64,000 nt of DNA from JALZBL01 sp040004775 (GCA_040004775.1 JBDUAD010000003.1:1-64000), one strand, 5' to 3'; positions 1 to 7,530 are shown, counted from the first letter of the stretch. Notes: a model not told the origin generated them from the sequence alone. Translations and numbers: made by a program.

Positions 1-60
1 GTGTCGACGGACGTGGTGTCGACGGACGTGGTGTCGACGGACGTGGTGTCGACGGACGTG
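1..60. repeat. Four perfect 15-bp tandem repeats
   Basis: The unit gtgtcgacggacgtg is repeated four times without change, and diverged copies (gtgtcggcgggcgcc and similar) continue to about 370. On the minus strand it encodes DTTSV pentads in the secreted protein. The 15-bp period keeps the frame, so copy number can change without breaking the protein. Confidence 0.9.
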
Positions 61-638
61 GTGTCGACGGGAGCAGTGGTGTCAGCGGGTGGCGTGCTGT
101 CCTCTGTAGGCGTCGTGTCCGCAGGAGGCGTGGTGTCGGCGGGCGCCGTGGTGTCGGCGGGCTCGGTGGTGTCGCTCGGAGGCTTGGTATCCGTGGTGTC
201 GCCCAGAGGTGTCGGGTCGGCCGGCGCGGTCACGTCGGCCGGTGGTGTGGTGTCCGTCGGAGGCGTCGTGTCGGCAGGCGCCGTGGTGTCCTCTGTAGGC
301 GTCGCGTCCGCGGGTGGTGTGGTGTCCGCCGGGAGGGTGGTGTCGGCCGGGGCGTTCGTGTCGGCCGGCGCGCTGTCGCTCGTCGTCGAGGAGGAGGTCG
401 TCGACTGAGTGTCGGTCGACGTGGCCGCGGGCGTGGGATCCCCTGAGGTGCCGGTGTCGGTCGCCGACGTACTGCTCGTCGTGGTCGGTGCTTCGTCGGC
501 GTACGCGGTTGAGTGGGACAGGACGGCGAGCAGGAGATAGGCCAGCGCCCCGAGTCCGAGCAGTAAAGCCGCCCGCAAGGTGGGATGGACGCGGGACCAC
601 ACGCTCCGCGCCAGGTGAGCATCCCCCGTACTACTCAT
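1..638 (-). CDS. Secreted Thr/Pro/Asp-rich repeat protein, N-terminal part (runs off the window)
   Basis: Reading leftward from ATG at 638, the frame stays open for 212 codons to the window edge. Residues 1-50 look like a secretion signal: Arg-containing n-region, hydrophobic LRAALLLGLGALAYLLLAVL, then a likely cut at AYA-DEA. The rest is low complexity, first Thr/Ser-rich and then imperfect pentads/hexads such as PPADTT, PTEDTT and APADTT, ending in four perfect DTTSV units at the edge. Such Pro/Thr-rich tracts are usual in cell-wall-spanning or surface-displayed actinobacterial proteins and are often O-glycosylated; the functional domain, if any, lies outside the window. The opposite-strand frame 1-408 is a mirror of the repeat. 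Start is clear; function unknown. Confidence 0.72.
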   Translation of the reverse strand, partial: MSSTGDAHLARSVWSRVHPTLRAALLLGLGALAYLLLAVLSHSTAYADEAPTTTSSTSATDTGTSGDPTPAATSTDTQSTTSSSTTSDSAPADTNAPADTTLPADTTPPADATPTEDTTAPADTTPPTDTTPPADVTAPADPTPLGDTTDTKPPSDTTEPADTTAPADTTPPADTTPTEDSTPPADTTAPVDTTSVDTTSVDTTSVDTTSVD

Positions 639-690
639 TTGGGTGAAGGAAACCAGCGTTCCTGCCCGCACGCAAGGCCGACGGCGCGAG

Positions 691-732
691 TCGGACGCGG
701 GGCTGGTATCTCTCGGACGCGGGCTGGGATGC
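691..732. repeat. Short imperfect direct repeat upstream of tRNA-Thr
   Basis: Two copies of a tcggacgcggg-ctgg element start at 691 and 713, a 22-bp period. They lie in the 149-bp gap between the secreted-protein start and the tRNA, where promoters for both should sit. No clear function. Confidence 0.45.
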
Positions 733-787
733 CTCGGGCACGGGCCCAGCGTGCCTCTGCCGTCTGCCAGACTGGTCGCGACGTCTC

Positions 788-860
788 GCCGGCGTGGCGC
801 AACTGGTAGCGCACCCGACTTGTAATCGGGCGGTTCGGGGTTCAAGTCCCCGCGCCGGCT
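788..860 (+). tRNA. tRNA-Thr (anticodon TGT)
   Basis: A full cloverleaf folds by eye. The acceptor stem pairs GCCGGCG 788-794 with CGCCGGC 853-859. The D stem is 797-800/809-812. The anticodon stem is 814-818/826-830 with loop CTTGTAA, giving anticodon TGT (821-823), which reads ACA. The T stem is 836-840/848-852 with loop TTCAAGT. CCA is not encoded. The epimerase stop codon lies only 6 nt beyond on the other strand, so the two units converge almost end to end. Confidence 0.97.
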
Positions 861-866
861 CGCCTC

Positions 867-1940
867 TCAGGTCAGTCGTCGCCGTCCACGTGGACCTTCG
901 CGCAAAAGTCGCTGCACCTCGTCGAACATCGACTGTGGTCGAAGCACCGATCCGTCGATGCCCCGCCCGCCGGACATGGCTTTCACGGTGACAGCGAGCG
1001 CTGCGTCGGCCGCGACCACGGGGCGCCAGCCGAGCACCGAGCGGGCCCGCGACGTGTCCATCAGCGGGACGGCGAAGGCCAGGTCGATCCAGCCCGCATC
1101 CAAAGGCTGCAGGTGCGCGTGCCAGGTCGCCGAGACGGTGGCGCGCAGCACCTTGCTCGGCAGATTGACCGGATGAGCCCCGATGAGCCGGGCGATGTCG
1201 TCGCGGTTCAGCGGTCGGTCGGCGGCCAGGTTGAAGGGACCGGTGGCGCGCTGGTCGAGGATGCGCGTGATGGCGTCGGCCACGTCACTCGAGTGGACCA
1301 CCGGGATGATCAGCTTCGCGTCCAACGGGAGCAGAGGCAGGTGGGTGATCAGCTGCGTCGGCAGGTAGGCGGGCAGGCCGTAGCGGGTCAACGCCGCTCC
1401 GGCGTCGGGCTGCAGAACGAAGCCGGGCCGGATCCGCGTGATCTGTACACCGTTCGGCTCGGTGCGCTCGTAGAAGTCGAGGTGACGCTCGGCCAGCACC
1501 TTGTGCCGGCTGTACATCGACGTCGTTATGCCCGAAGTCGCATAATTCTCGTCCACCGGGCGGTTGTCGATCTTGGGGGCGTAGGCGCCGACCGAGGACG
1601 TATGCACCAGATGGCCCACCCCGCTGGCCGCCGCGGCGTCGAGGACCCGGGCCGATCCGTCGACGCCGATCCGGCGCAGGTAAGCGGGGTCGCGGCTGGG
1701 CTGAAAGCCCCAGGCGAGGTGAACCACCGCGTCTGCGCCGGTCATGGCGTCCCGGAGCAGCTCGGCCGACGTCGGCTCGGCGATGTCGATCTCGTGCCAG
1801 GCCTCGACGCTGTCATAAGGCGGCGTGTCCGGCGGCCGCCGACGGGCCACACCGACCACCCGGGCGTCCGGGTCACCGCTCAATCGGCGCAGGAGGGCGG
1901 TGCCGATGTTCCCCGTCGCGCCGATGACGACAACGCGCAT
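867..1940 (-). CDS. NAD(P)-dependent epimerase/dehydratase (extended SDR)
   Basis: 357-residue Rossmann protein, the usual size for extended short-chain dehydrogenases that act on nucleotide sugars or related substrates. The N-terminus carries the dinucleotide motif GATGNIG (7-13). A Ser pair at 115-116 (HTSSVGAY) and Y143/K147 (YSRHK) form the catalytic Ser-Tyr-Lys set. Start chosen at ATG 1940, which begins right at the first beta strand; an upstream extension of 38 Arg/Pro-rich residues to 2054 runs over the dps tail and is not believable. It follows dps by 7 nt on the same strand, so the two are probably co-transcribed. Substrate cannot be read from sequence. Confidence 0.88.
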   Translation of the reverse strand: MRVVVIGATGNIGTALLRRLSGDPDARVVGVARRRPPDTPPYDSVEAWHEIDIAEPTSAELLRDAMTGADAVVHLAWGFQPSRDPAYLRRIGVDGSARVLDAAAASGVGHLVHTSSVGAYAPKIDNRPVDENYATSGITTSMYSRHKVLAERHLDFYERTEPNGVQITRIRPGFVLQPDAGAALTRYGLPAYLPTQLITHLPLLPLDAKLIIPVVHSSDVADAITRILDQRATGPFNLAADRPLNRDDIARLIGAHPVNLPSKVLRATVSATWHAHLQPLDAGWIDLAFAVPLMDTSRARSVLGWRPVVAADAALAVTVKAMSGGRGIDGSVLRPQSMFDEVQRLLREGPRGRRRLT

Positions 1941-1947
1941 CAGCGGC

Positions 1948-2532
1948 TCACCGGGTGGCCTTCGGGGTGCGCTTGGTCGCGGTGCGGGCGGCGGAGCGCT
2001 CCGTCGTCTCCCCCGCGGTGGCCAGGCGCCCGTCCGCGCCTTCCAGATGCGCACGGACGAACCACTGGAACTGCTCGAGCTGCGCGGTCTGGGCAGTGAG
2101 CATGTCCTCGGTCACCGGGTCGAGGTCGCCGACCGCCTCGATCGCCTCACGGTGGGACTCGATCACTCCCGTGTACACCATGTCGAGCGCACCGAGATGG
2201 GCGATCGCGTCGGCGCGGCCGAGGGAGTAGTCGTCCCAAGTGCGGCCCTCGACCATGGCGCCCGGCGTGCCCTTAGGCGAGCCGCCCATGGTGGCGATGC
2301 GCTCGGCCGTGGTGTCGACCATGAGCCGCACGGCGTCGACCTGCGGGTCGAGCATCAGGTGCACCGAGATGAAGTGGGTGCCGGTGACGTTCCAGTGGAT
2401 GTGCTTGAGCGTCAGCGCCAGGTCGTTGAGGGCGTTGAGGCGGTCCTGCAGCCGGTCGACGACGGCGGACCCGTCGCCGGTGTTGATCCCGGGTACGGTG
2501 TAGGCGATCGACGCCTTGCGAGAAGTAGCCAT
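1948..2532 (-). CDS. dps: Dps-family DNA-binding ferritin-like protein
   Basis: 194 residues. The Dps ferroxidase signature is present: HIHWNVTG at 44-51, H58, D62 and E77 in the order expected for the inter-subunit iron site. Dps dodecamers oxidise Fe(II) with peroxide and cover DNA under oxidative or starvation stress. The C-terminal tail (about 175-194) is rich in Lys, Arg and Thr, as in Dps proteins that bind DNA through a basic tail. The start ATG 2532 has no Shine-Dalgarno but has a -10-like TACGGT ending 6 nt upstream, so a leaderless mRNA is likely. The epimerase gene follows 7 nt downstream. Confidence 0.93.
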   Translation of the reverse strand: MATSRKASIAYTVPGINTGDGSAVVDRLQDRLNALNDLALTLKHIHWNVTGTHFISVHLMLDPQVDAVRLMVDTTAERIATMGGSPKGTPGAMVEGRTWDDYSLGRADAIAHLGALDMVYTGVIESHREAIEAVGDLDPVTEDMLTAQTAQLEQFQWFVRAHLEGADGRLATAGETTERSAARTATKRTPKATR

Positions 2533-2538
2533 GGGCTG

Positions 2539-2544
2539 ACCGTA
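2539..2544 (-). promoter_or_regulatory. -10 box for leaderless dps mRNA
   Basis: On the minus strand TACGGT is followed by 6 nt and then the dps ATG, putting the expected +1 on or next to the A of the start codon. The -35 region is not recognisable. Confidence 0.45.
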
Positions 2545-2700
2545 CGCAACCGGCCGGACGGGCAGAAAGCCGCCCGTCGGCCGCTCCTTGGAAATCACCG
2601 CGTTTGCCTTAAAGGCGGGGGAGGAGTCACTTGAGCTGAGGCCGCCGCCCGATTTGTTGCACCGTCGGCAGCCTGGCACGGCCGTCGCCGTTCAAGTGTG

Positions 2701-2718
2701 CATTGAACGCAGTTCATG
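2701..2718. promoter_or_regulatory. Imperfect palindrome in the dps/permease intergenic region
   Basis: cattGAACgcaGTTCatg is a near-perfect inverted repeat about 170 bp upstream of dps in the 287-bp gap 2533-2819. It could be an operator. I see no gene in this gap; the ORFs crossing it lack family features and a start signal. Confidence 0.3.
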
Positions 2719-2819
2719 TGACCGGACCCCGCCGGCCCCAGCCCAGGGCACGTCCGAGGCGCTGCGGGCTCCGCTTCACCGCCGAGAAAGAGTGGCTTTT
2801 GCCCGCCTGTGTGCCGCCT

Positions 2820-4061
2820 TCAGTCGTGCCCGTGGTGATGGTGGTTGGCGGGAGCGTCGATGCGGCTGCCGTCATGACCGGCAGGTCCGACGGCGGCGTG
2901 GTCGTGTCCGGTCATGTCGTCGGGTTCGCCGCCCATCATGGCGAGCATCTCCCGGCCACCGGTCCGTAGGAATCTGATCACCAGTCCGGCGGCGAGGATG
3001 AGGAAGGCGATGTTGAGCACGGTGGTGTAGGTCCAGGAGACGGTCGCCGTCTCGACCTTCGCGGTGCGTTGGGTCGGTGTGATCCGAAAGAGGCCGAACA
3101 GTGCCTCGACGAGGTAGCCGGCGATGACCATTGCGGCGTAGTAGGTGCCCAGGATGAGCAGCATGACGCGCGTCCCGTAGTACTTCCGGTAGATGTTGAG
3201 GATCGGCAGGATCAGCAGGTCGGCGAAGATGAACGCAGCGACCCCGCCGAAGCTGATCCCGCCGTTCCACAGGACCGCGGCGAGCGGGACGTTGCCGATG
3301 GAGCACACGAAGCTCAGGATCGCCACGAGCGGGCCGACGAGCGGTCCCCAGATCTTGGCGAGCAGCGGGTGGTCGACGAGGAAGAACGACTGCCAGAAGC
3401 GGTCGGGCACCCACGCGCCGATGGCGCCGGCGATGAGCAGACCAATAACGATGTCGCGGATGACCGCGGCCCATTCCATGACGAAGATGTGGCTGACCGC
3501 TGTCGCGCCGTTGCGCGAGCGCAGCCGCCGCCACACCGTGCCGTCCTGCTGGATGGACATGTCCATCGCGGCGTGGCCTTCCATCGACCCGGCGACGCCG
3601 CGGTCGGCCTGGCGCCGGGCGGCCTCGACCAGGCGGGGGGTGAGGAACCGGCGCAGCAGCACCGCCAACACGATGATCATGATCGGGCCGCCGACGAACT
3701 CGCCGAGGGTGAACTGCCAGCCCATCAGCAGGGCCAGGATGATGCCGAGCTCGATAACCAGGTTGGTGGAGGCGATCTGGAAGGCCATCGCGGCGGTGAA
3801 GTCCGCGCCCTTGCGCAACAGCGACCGGGCGAGCGCGACCGCGGCGTAGGAGCAGGACGAGGACGCCGCTCCCAGTCCGGTGGCGATGGCGAGGGTCTTG
3901 GGTTTGTCGTTGCCGAGAAGCCGGGTGATGGTCGCGCGGCGCACCACGGCCTGCACGACGGCGGAGAGGAAGAAACCGAGGATCAAGGCCCAGGTGATCT
4001 CCCAGGTCATCGAGCCGGCCAGCTCGAGGGCGTGCACGATGCCGTGCCAGATTCGGTCCAT
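2820..4061 (-). CDS. DUF318/ArsP-type permease with histidine-rich tail
   Basis: 413-residue polytopic membrane protein with two homologous halves, each carrying the hallmark of this permease family (PF03773): SSSCSYAAVALARSL in half one and CSIGNVPLAAVLW in half two. Eight or more hydrophobic segments are visible. A cytosolic loop at about 150-185 separates the halves. Characterised relatives export organoarsenicals (ArsP); most members are of unknown substrate. The C-terminus ends NHHHHGHD after GHDHAA, a likely metal-binding tail. It lies 52 nt downstream of an ArsR-type regulator on the same strand, which supports a metal or metalloid role. The specific ion is not determinable. Confidence 0.85.
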   Translation of the reverse strand: MDRIWHGIVHALELAGSMTWEITWALILGFFLSAVVQAVVRRATITRLLGNDKPKTLAIATGLGAASSSCSYAAVALARSLLRKGADFTAAMAFQIASTNLVIELGIILALLMGWQFTLGEFVGGPIMIIVLAVLLRRFLTPRLVEAARRQADRGVAGSMEGHAAMDMSIQQDGTVWRRLRSRNGATAVSHIFVMEWAAVIRDIVIGLLIAGAIGAWVPDRFWQSFFLVDHPLLAKIWGPLVGPLVAILSFVCSIGNVPLAAVLWNGGISFGGVAAFIFADLLILPILNIYRKYYGTRVMLLILGTYYAAMVIAGYLVEALFGLFRITPTQRTAKVETATVSWTYTTVLNIAFLILAAGLVIRFLRTGGREMLAMMGGEPDDMTGHDHAAVGPAGHDGSRIDAPANHHHHGHD

Positions 4062-4113
4062 GTCCGTGCTCCTGTCGTGCTAGCTGCGTCCTGTTCCGGG
4101 GATGCCGGGGTGA

Positions 4114-4431
4114 TCAGTCGGTGGCGGTGTCGCCGGTGTGGGTGAGGGCGATGAGCTGGCGCAGGCAGTGATCACGTAGCGGCGCCGGGAAGTCCTCGGC
4201 CAGACGGTTGAACACCACGCGGCCCTGCTTGCGGGTGACCACCAGCCCGGCTGTGCGCAGTAGCCGCAGCGCGTAGGACACGGAGTCCTCGCTGACCTCC
4301 AGGGCCAGGGCGAGGTCGCCGACGCACAGCTCCTCAGCCACGTCGAGGGCGTACACCAGCCGCAGCCGCACCGGATCGGCCAGCAGGCTCAACAGCCCGG
4401 TCAGCCGGGCCGCGTCCTCCGCGGTCGGCAA
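4114..4431 (-). CDS. ArsR/SmtB-family metalloregulator (start uncertain; probably longer)
   Basis: Winged-helix repressor: helices ADPVRLRLVYAL, recognition region LEVSEDSVSYALRLLRTAGLV, wing TRKQGRVVFNRL. The block EELCVGDLA matches the ELCV(C)D metal-site region of CadC/CmtR-type sensors, keeping the first Cys but with Gly in place of the second. C-terminal HCLRQL adds another Cys/His pair. The only conventional start is TTG 4431, which lacks a properly spaced ribosome site. The frame is open to 4539, and the stretch back to 4488 (SDHDHPIDPVRVAQARSR) looks like a true family N-terminus. A GGAGG lies 6 nt before an ATA codon at 4488-4486. The permease gene follows in the same operon. Confidence 0.85.
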   Translation of the reverse strand: MPTAEDAARLTGLLSLLADPVRLRLVYALDVAEELCVGDLALALEVSEDSVSYALRLLRTAGLVVTRKQGRVVFNRLAEDFPAPLRDHCLRQLIALTHTGDTATD

Positions 4432-4509
4432 CCTCGAGCGGGCCTGCGCGACCCGGACCGGGTCGATCGGGTGGTCATGATCGCTTATCGTTGACCTCCA
4501 CCCTTCAAA

Positions 4510-4527
4510 TCCGCGTGACCGTACGGA
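4510..4527. promoter_or_regulatory. ArsR-type operator candidate, copy 1
   Basis: tccgcgtgaccgtacgga, an imperfect 18-bp palindrome just upstream of the regulator's ribosome site. It matches copy 2 at 13 of 18 positions and lies exactly 60 bp from it. Confidence 0.55.
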
Positions 4528-4569
4528 TGACGGTATTCAGGTGTACTCGCGGTCGTCGCCGATAGCAAG

Positions 4570-4587
4570 TCCGCACGGTCGTGCGGA
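4570..4587. promoter_or_regulatory. ArsR-type operator candidate, copy 2
   Basis: tccgcacggtcgtgcgga is a perfect 8-bp-arm inverted repeat with a 2-nt centre. With copy 1 it brackets a possible minus-strand promoter (TTGCTA, 17 nt, TACACC). It also lies near the end of the small zinc-ribbon gene that begins at 4791. Confidence 0.6.
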
Positions 4588-4620
4588 TATGGTGTTGAAC
4601 TCCGATCCGCCGGCTTGGCT

Positions 4621-4791
4621 CTAGCTGATGCCGCGGTGGTGGCGGCGGATGCGGGCGAGGACGTGGTCGCGGCTCAGGGGCCGGGTATGTCCGTGCTGCT
4701 GGGCGTGCTGTTGACCGAGCGTGGCGAGTTCGTCCTCGGTGTCGGCGCTGAGCACCGCGCCACACCGGCGACAGGTCAGGCGGAGCGTCAT
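4621..4791 (-). CDS. 56-residue CxxC/HxxxH small protein (DUF1059-like)
   Basis: Starts at ATG 4791 with AGGAG 6 nt upstream; stop TAG at 4621-4623. The peptide begins MTLRLTCRRCGAVL and carries QQHAQQHGH further on, a CxxC plus His layout able to bind one zinc, in the style of DUF1059 small proteins. The last third is basic. Function unknown. It lies downstream of the ABC permease on the same strand, but a strong hairpin separates the two, so it may have its own promoter. It is too short for standard ORF cut-offs and easily missed. Confidence 0.68.
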   Translation of the reverse strand: MTLRLTCRRCGAVLSADTEDELATLGQQHAQQHGHTRPLSRDHVLARIRRHHRGIS

Positions 4792-4810
4792 GTCAATCTC
4801 CTGCAGAACG

Positions 4811-4836
4811 CCCCGCCCGGGTCATGCCGGGCGGGG
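4811..4836 (-). terminator. Hairpin after the ABC permease
   Basis: Perfect 10-bp arms (ccccgcccgg 4811-4820 and ccgggcgggg 4827-4836) with a 6-nt loop start 2 nt after the permease stop. There is no U-tract, which is normal for high-GC actinobacteria. Confidence 0.7.
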
Positions 4837-4838
4837 AT

Positions 4839-5657
4839 CTAGGCGTCGCGCTGGTCGATGATCAGGAAGCCGATCGCCAGCGCGGCCGCGGCGTAGGAGC
4901 AGAACACGCCGAACCCGGTCCACGCGCCGAGGCTGTTCGAGTCGTGGTGGACGGCGATGAAGATCTGGCTGCCGGCTTCCATCGGGACGTAGCCGCCCAC
5001 GGTGGTCTGCCAGGCGTGCGGTAGCAGGCTGGTTAGCAGGGAGGGCACGAACAGCAGCCCGAACAGGGTCGCGATCGTGCCGGCGCTGCTGCGCAGGATC
5101 GCGCCGAGTCCCAGCCCGAGCAGCCCGACCGCGCTCAGGTACAGGCCCCCGCCGATGACCGCCCTTAGCACGCCGGGGTCGCCGAGTGAGGAACGCAGGT
5201 CACCACCGGACACGAACGCCTGGAACAGGCCGTAGGCCGCGAAGCAGGACGCGGTACCCACGACCAGGGCGGTCACCACGAACACGGTCGCCTTCGCCGC
5301 GAGCACCAGTCGACGGTTCGGTACGGCGGCGAACGTGGCCCGGACCATGCCGGTGCCGTACTCACTGGTGATCACGAGGGCACCGAGCACCCCGAAGGCG
5401 ATCTGGGACAGGTGCAACCCAGCCAGAGACAGCCGCACCGCATCGGTGCTCGACGCGTCCGCCGCGCTGAGGTGGCCGGGGATGAAGATCGCGGCCAGCA
5501 CCGCGATCACGACGTTGGACCCGACGGCGGCGGTCAGCGTCCAAGGGGTGGACGGCACGGACCGCAACTTCCAGTACTCCGAGCGCAGGACGTCCGGGGC
5601 GTACCCGCGGGGATGCTCAGCGACGTCGCTTGGTGCCGGAGCCGCGCCGGCGGTCAT
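4839..5657 (-). CDS. ABC-2 type transporter permease
   Basis: 272 residues with six hydrophobic segments (about 40-62, 88-108, 123-145, 166-190, 193-215, 240-265), the layout of ABC-2 exporter permeases. The first extracytoplasmic loop follows GHLSAADASS, and the motif SEYGTGMVRATFAAVPNR after TM2 is characteristic of the YhgE/ABC2 membrane group that pairs with CcmA-type ATPases. It overlaps the ATPase gene by 4 nt (ATGA), so the two are translationally coupled and form one exporter. The likely cargo is a lipophilic drug, lipid or peptide, by family only. Confidence 0.9.
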   Translation of the reverse strand: MTAGAAPAPSDVAEHPRGYAPDVLRSEYWKLRSVPSTPWTLTAAVGSNVVIAVLAAIFIPGHLSAADASSTDAVRLSLAGLHLSQIAFGVLGALVITSEYGTGMVRATFAAVPNRRLVLAAKATVFVVTALVVGTASCFAAYGLFQAFVSGGDLRSSLGDPGVLRAVIGGGLYLSAVGLLGLGLGAILRSSAGTIATLFGLLFVPSLLTSLLPHAWQTTVGGYVPMEAGSQIFIAVHHDSNSLGAWTGFGVFCSYAAAALAIGFLIIDQRDA

Positions 5658-6583
5658 CGCGGCCCGCTCGCCGCGAGGGCGGCGGTGGGCGTGTGGTAAT
5701 CCACGGCCTCGCCGGTGAGCTCCAGGTAGCGCTGCTCGAGTGACGGCTGCTGCACAGCCAGCTCCTGCAGGGTCACACCGCGCCCGCGGGCCAATTCCCC
5801 GATCTCCTCGGCGGTCACGCCGGTGACGTGCAGCCCGCCATCGGGTTGACGGGCCGCCGTGGCCCCGCGTTGCTGCAGCAGGACGGCTAGCTGCTCCGCC
5901 TGCGGGGAGCGGACCCGGATCAGGGTCCCGGAACCGTTAAGTAACTCCGCCATGGTCGTCTGAGCGATTAGCCGACCACGGCCGATGATAACCAGCCGGT
6001 CGGCGGTGATCGCCATCTCGCTCATCAGATGGCTCGACAAGAACACCGCACGGCCTTGCTCAGCGAGGGACTTCACCAGCGTGCGGATCCACAGCACCCC
6101 CTCGGGGTCCAGCCCGTTGACCGGCTCGTCGAGGATCAACACCGCAGGATCACCCAACAAGGCGACGGCGATCCCGAGCCGTTGGCTCATGCCGAGAGAG
6201 AACCCGCCGACCCGCTTGCCGGCCACGCTGTGCAGGCCGACGAGGTCCAAAACCTCCTCGACTCGGGACCGGCTGATGCCATTGCTGACCGCGAGGCACC
6301 ACAGATGGTTGTACGCGCTGCGACCGCCGTGCATGGCCTGCGCCTCGAGCAACGCCCCGACCTGCACCAGCGGACGCCGATACGCGCGGTAAGGGCGCCC
6401 GTTCACCGTCACCCGGCCCGAGGTCGGCGTGTCCAGGCCCAGGATCATCCGCATCGTCGTCGACTTACCGGCTCCATTCGGTCCGAGGAAGCCGGTCACC
6501 TGACCCGGGGGCACAGTGAACGACAGGTCATCGACGGCCACCGTGGCGCCGTAGCGCTTACTCAGCCCGACCGCCTCAATCAC
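5654..6583 (-). CDS. ABC transporter ATP-binding protein (CcmA/NatA type)
   Basis: 309 residues. Walker A GPNGAGKS at 34-41, Q-loop region near 75-82, signature SLGMS at 129-133, Walker B VLILDEP at 148-154, then D-loop and the H-loop in SSHLM. The C-terminal 90 residues form the usual accessory domain of drug/bacitracin-type exporters. It energises the permease encoded immediately downstream. A 64-residue membrane protein gene lies 31 nt upstream in the same direction, and the divergent TetR gene is the obvious regulator of the unit. Confidence 0.93.
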   Translation of the reverse strand: MIEAVGLSKRYGATVAVDDLSFTVPPGQVTGFLGPNGAGKSTTMRMILGLDTPTSGRVTVNGRPYRAYRRPLVQVGALLEAQAMHGGRSAYNHLWCLAVSNGISRSRVEEVLDLVGLHSVAGKRVGGFSLGMSQRLGIAVALLGDPAVLILDEPVNGLDPEGVLWIRTLVKSLAEQGRAVFLSSHLMSEMAITADRLVIIGRGRLIAQTTMAELLNGSGTLIRVRSPQAEQLAVLLQQRGATAARQPDGGLHVTGVTAEEIGELARGRGVTLQELAVQQPSLEQRYLELTGEAVDYHTPTAALAASGPR

Positions 6584-6614
6584 TGACGGCCAGCCCCACG
6601 AATCACGGGCATCA

Positions 6615-6809
6615 TCAATGACCGCCCGGGCCTAATACGCCGGTGAGGTGCAGCACCACGAGAACCGCCACTGCGGCCACCCCGAGGATCCACCGCAGGT
6701 ACCGCGACCGGCCGGCTCCCGGCGCCGGCGCGGGATCACCCTCAAGCTGTGGCGGGCCGTCGGGATGCTCGGCGGGGTAGCCGGGTACCTCGGTCACGAC
6801 CAGCTCCAT
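6615..6809 (-). CDS. Small single-span membrane protein
   Basis: 64 residues: an acidic, Pro-rich N-terminal half, a basic stop (GRSRYLRW) and one transmembrane helix ILGVAAVAVLVVLHLTGV ending LGPGGH. It is the first gene of the ABC exporter operon and is divergent from the TetR gene. The helix-plus-short-tail pattern with HLTG and a terminal His is shared by many short actinobacterial proteins next to such exporters, so I treat it as real, probably an accessory subunit. Function unproven. Confidence 0.6.
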   Translation of the reverse strand: MELVVTEVPGYPAEHPDGPPQLEGDPAPAPGAGRSRYLRWILGVAAVAVLVVLHLTGVLGPGGH

Positions 6810-6849
6810 TCCCTATGCGCGAACCATCTCTACAGCCGCATTCTTATCG

Positions 6850-6862
6850 ATACAATGTGTAT
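6850..6862. promoter_or_regulatory. TetR operator candidate overlapping the -10 box
   Basis: ATACAatgTGTAT is a perfect 5-bp-arm inverted repeat. Its left part is also a good -10 hexamer (TACAAT 6851-6856) for the TetR gene, whose ATG lies 20 nt downstream behind an AAGGA. It sits between the divergent TetR and exporter genes, so one dimer could block both. This region is distinctly AT-rich for the genome. Confidence 0.55.
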
Positions 6863-6876
6863 ACGTCAAGGACGCT

Positions 6877-7482
6877 ATGTCAACCACCGCGTCGGTCCGT
6901 CATACTGGCTCGGTGCCGAAGTTGTGGACCGACACGATTCAGGCGCACCACCAGGCAGTGCGCGATGCGACGCTGAACACCATCGCGGCGTTGGTAGCCC
7001 GGCACGGAGTGACCGCCGTGACCATGTCGCGGATCGCCGAGGAAACCGGCATCGGGCGGGCCACCCTCTACAAGCACTTCCCCGACGTCGACGCCATCCT
7101 CACCGCGTGGCACGAACGGCAAGTCGCCGAGCATCTTCAGCAGCTCACCGCGGTCCGAGACCACGCTGGGCCGCCCGCCGCACGGCTCGAGGCCGTCCTC
7201 ACCCGGTACGCGGATATCTCCTACCACCGCCACGACACCGAACTCGCCGCCCTGCTGCACCGCGGTGAGCACGTCATCCACGCCCAGCATCAGCTTCGGG
7301 ACCTGATCCGGGACCTGCTCGCCGCAGGCGCCCAAGCCGGTGACCTGCGTGCAGACGTACCGCCCGAGGAACTCGCCACCTACTGCCTGCACGCCCTCAC
7401 CGCGGCCGGCAACCTGACTTCGAAAGCCGCGGTCCAGCGCCTCGTCGACATCACACTGAGCGGACTACGCCGCCACCCCTAA
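6877..7482 (+). CDS. TetR/AcrR-family transcriptional regulator
   Basis: 201 residues. The N-terminal helix-turn-helix spans about 35-72 with VTMSRIAEETGIGRATLYKHF, the classic TetR signature. The C-terminal two thirds form a variable helical ligand domain rich in His. Start ATG 6877 has AAGGA at 6868-6872. It is divergent from the ABC exporter operon, and a palindrome lies in the shared promoter, so repression of the exporter and itself is the natural reading. Ligand unknown. Confidence 0.92.
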   Translation: MSTTASVRHTGSVPKLWTDTIQAHHQAVRDATLNTIAALVARHGVTAVTMSRIAEETGIGRATLYKHFPDVDAILTAWHERQVAEHLQQLTAVRDHAGPPAARLEAVLTRYADISYHRHDTELAALLHRGEHVIHAQHQLRDLIRDLLAAGAQAGDLRADVPPEELATYCLHALTAAGNLTSKAAVQRLVDITLSGLRRHP

Positions 7483-7530
7483 GCGGACGGCGCAGAGCGG
7501 CATAGGGCGCTGACGGATGATGGCTGGGTC

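Noticed and set aside
1..408. Plus-strand frame of VVSAGGVVS-like repeats
   Set aside because: It is the mirror of the 15-bp repeat; the minus strand has a start, a signal peptide and plausible composition.
2586..2620. gccttaaaggc mini-palindrome upstream of dps
   Set aside because: Only 5-bp arms; too short to support an operator claim.
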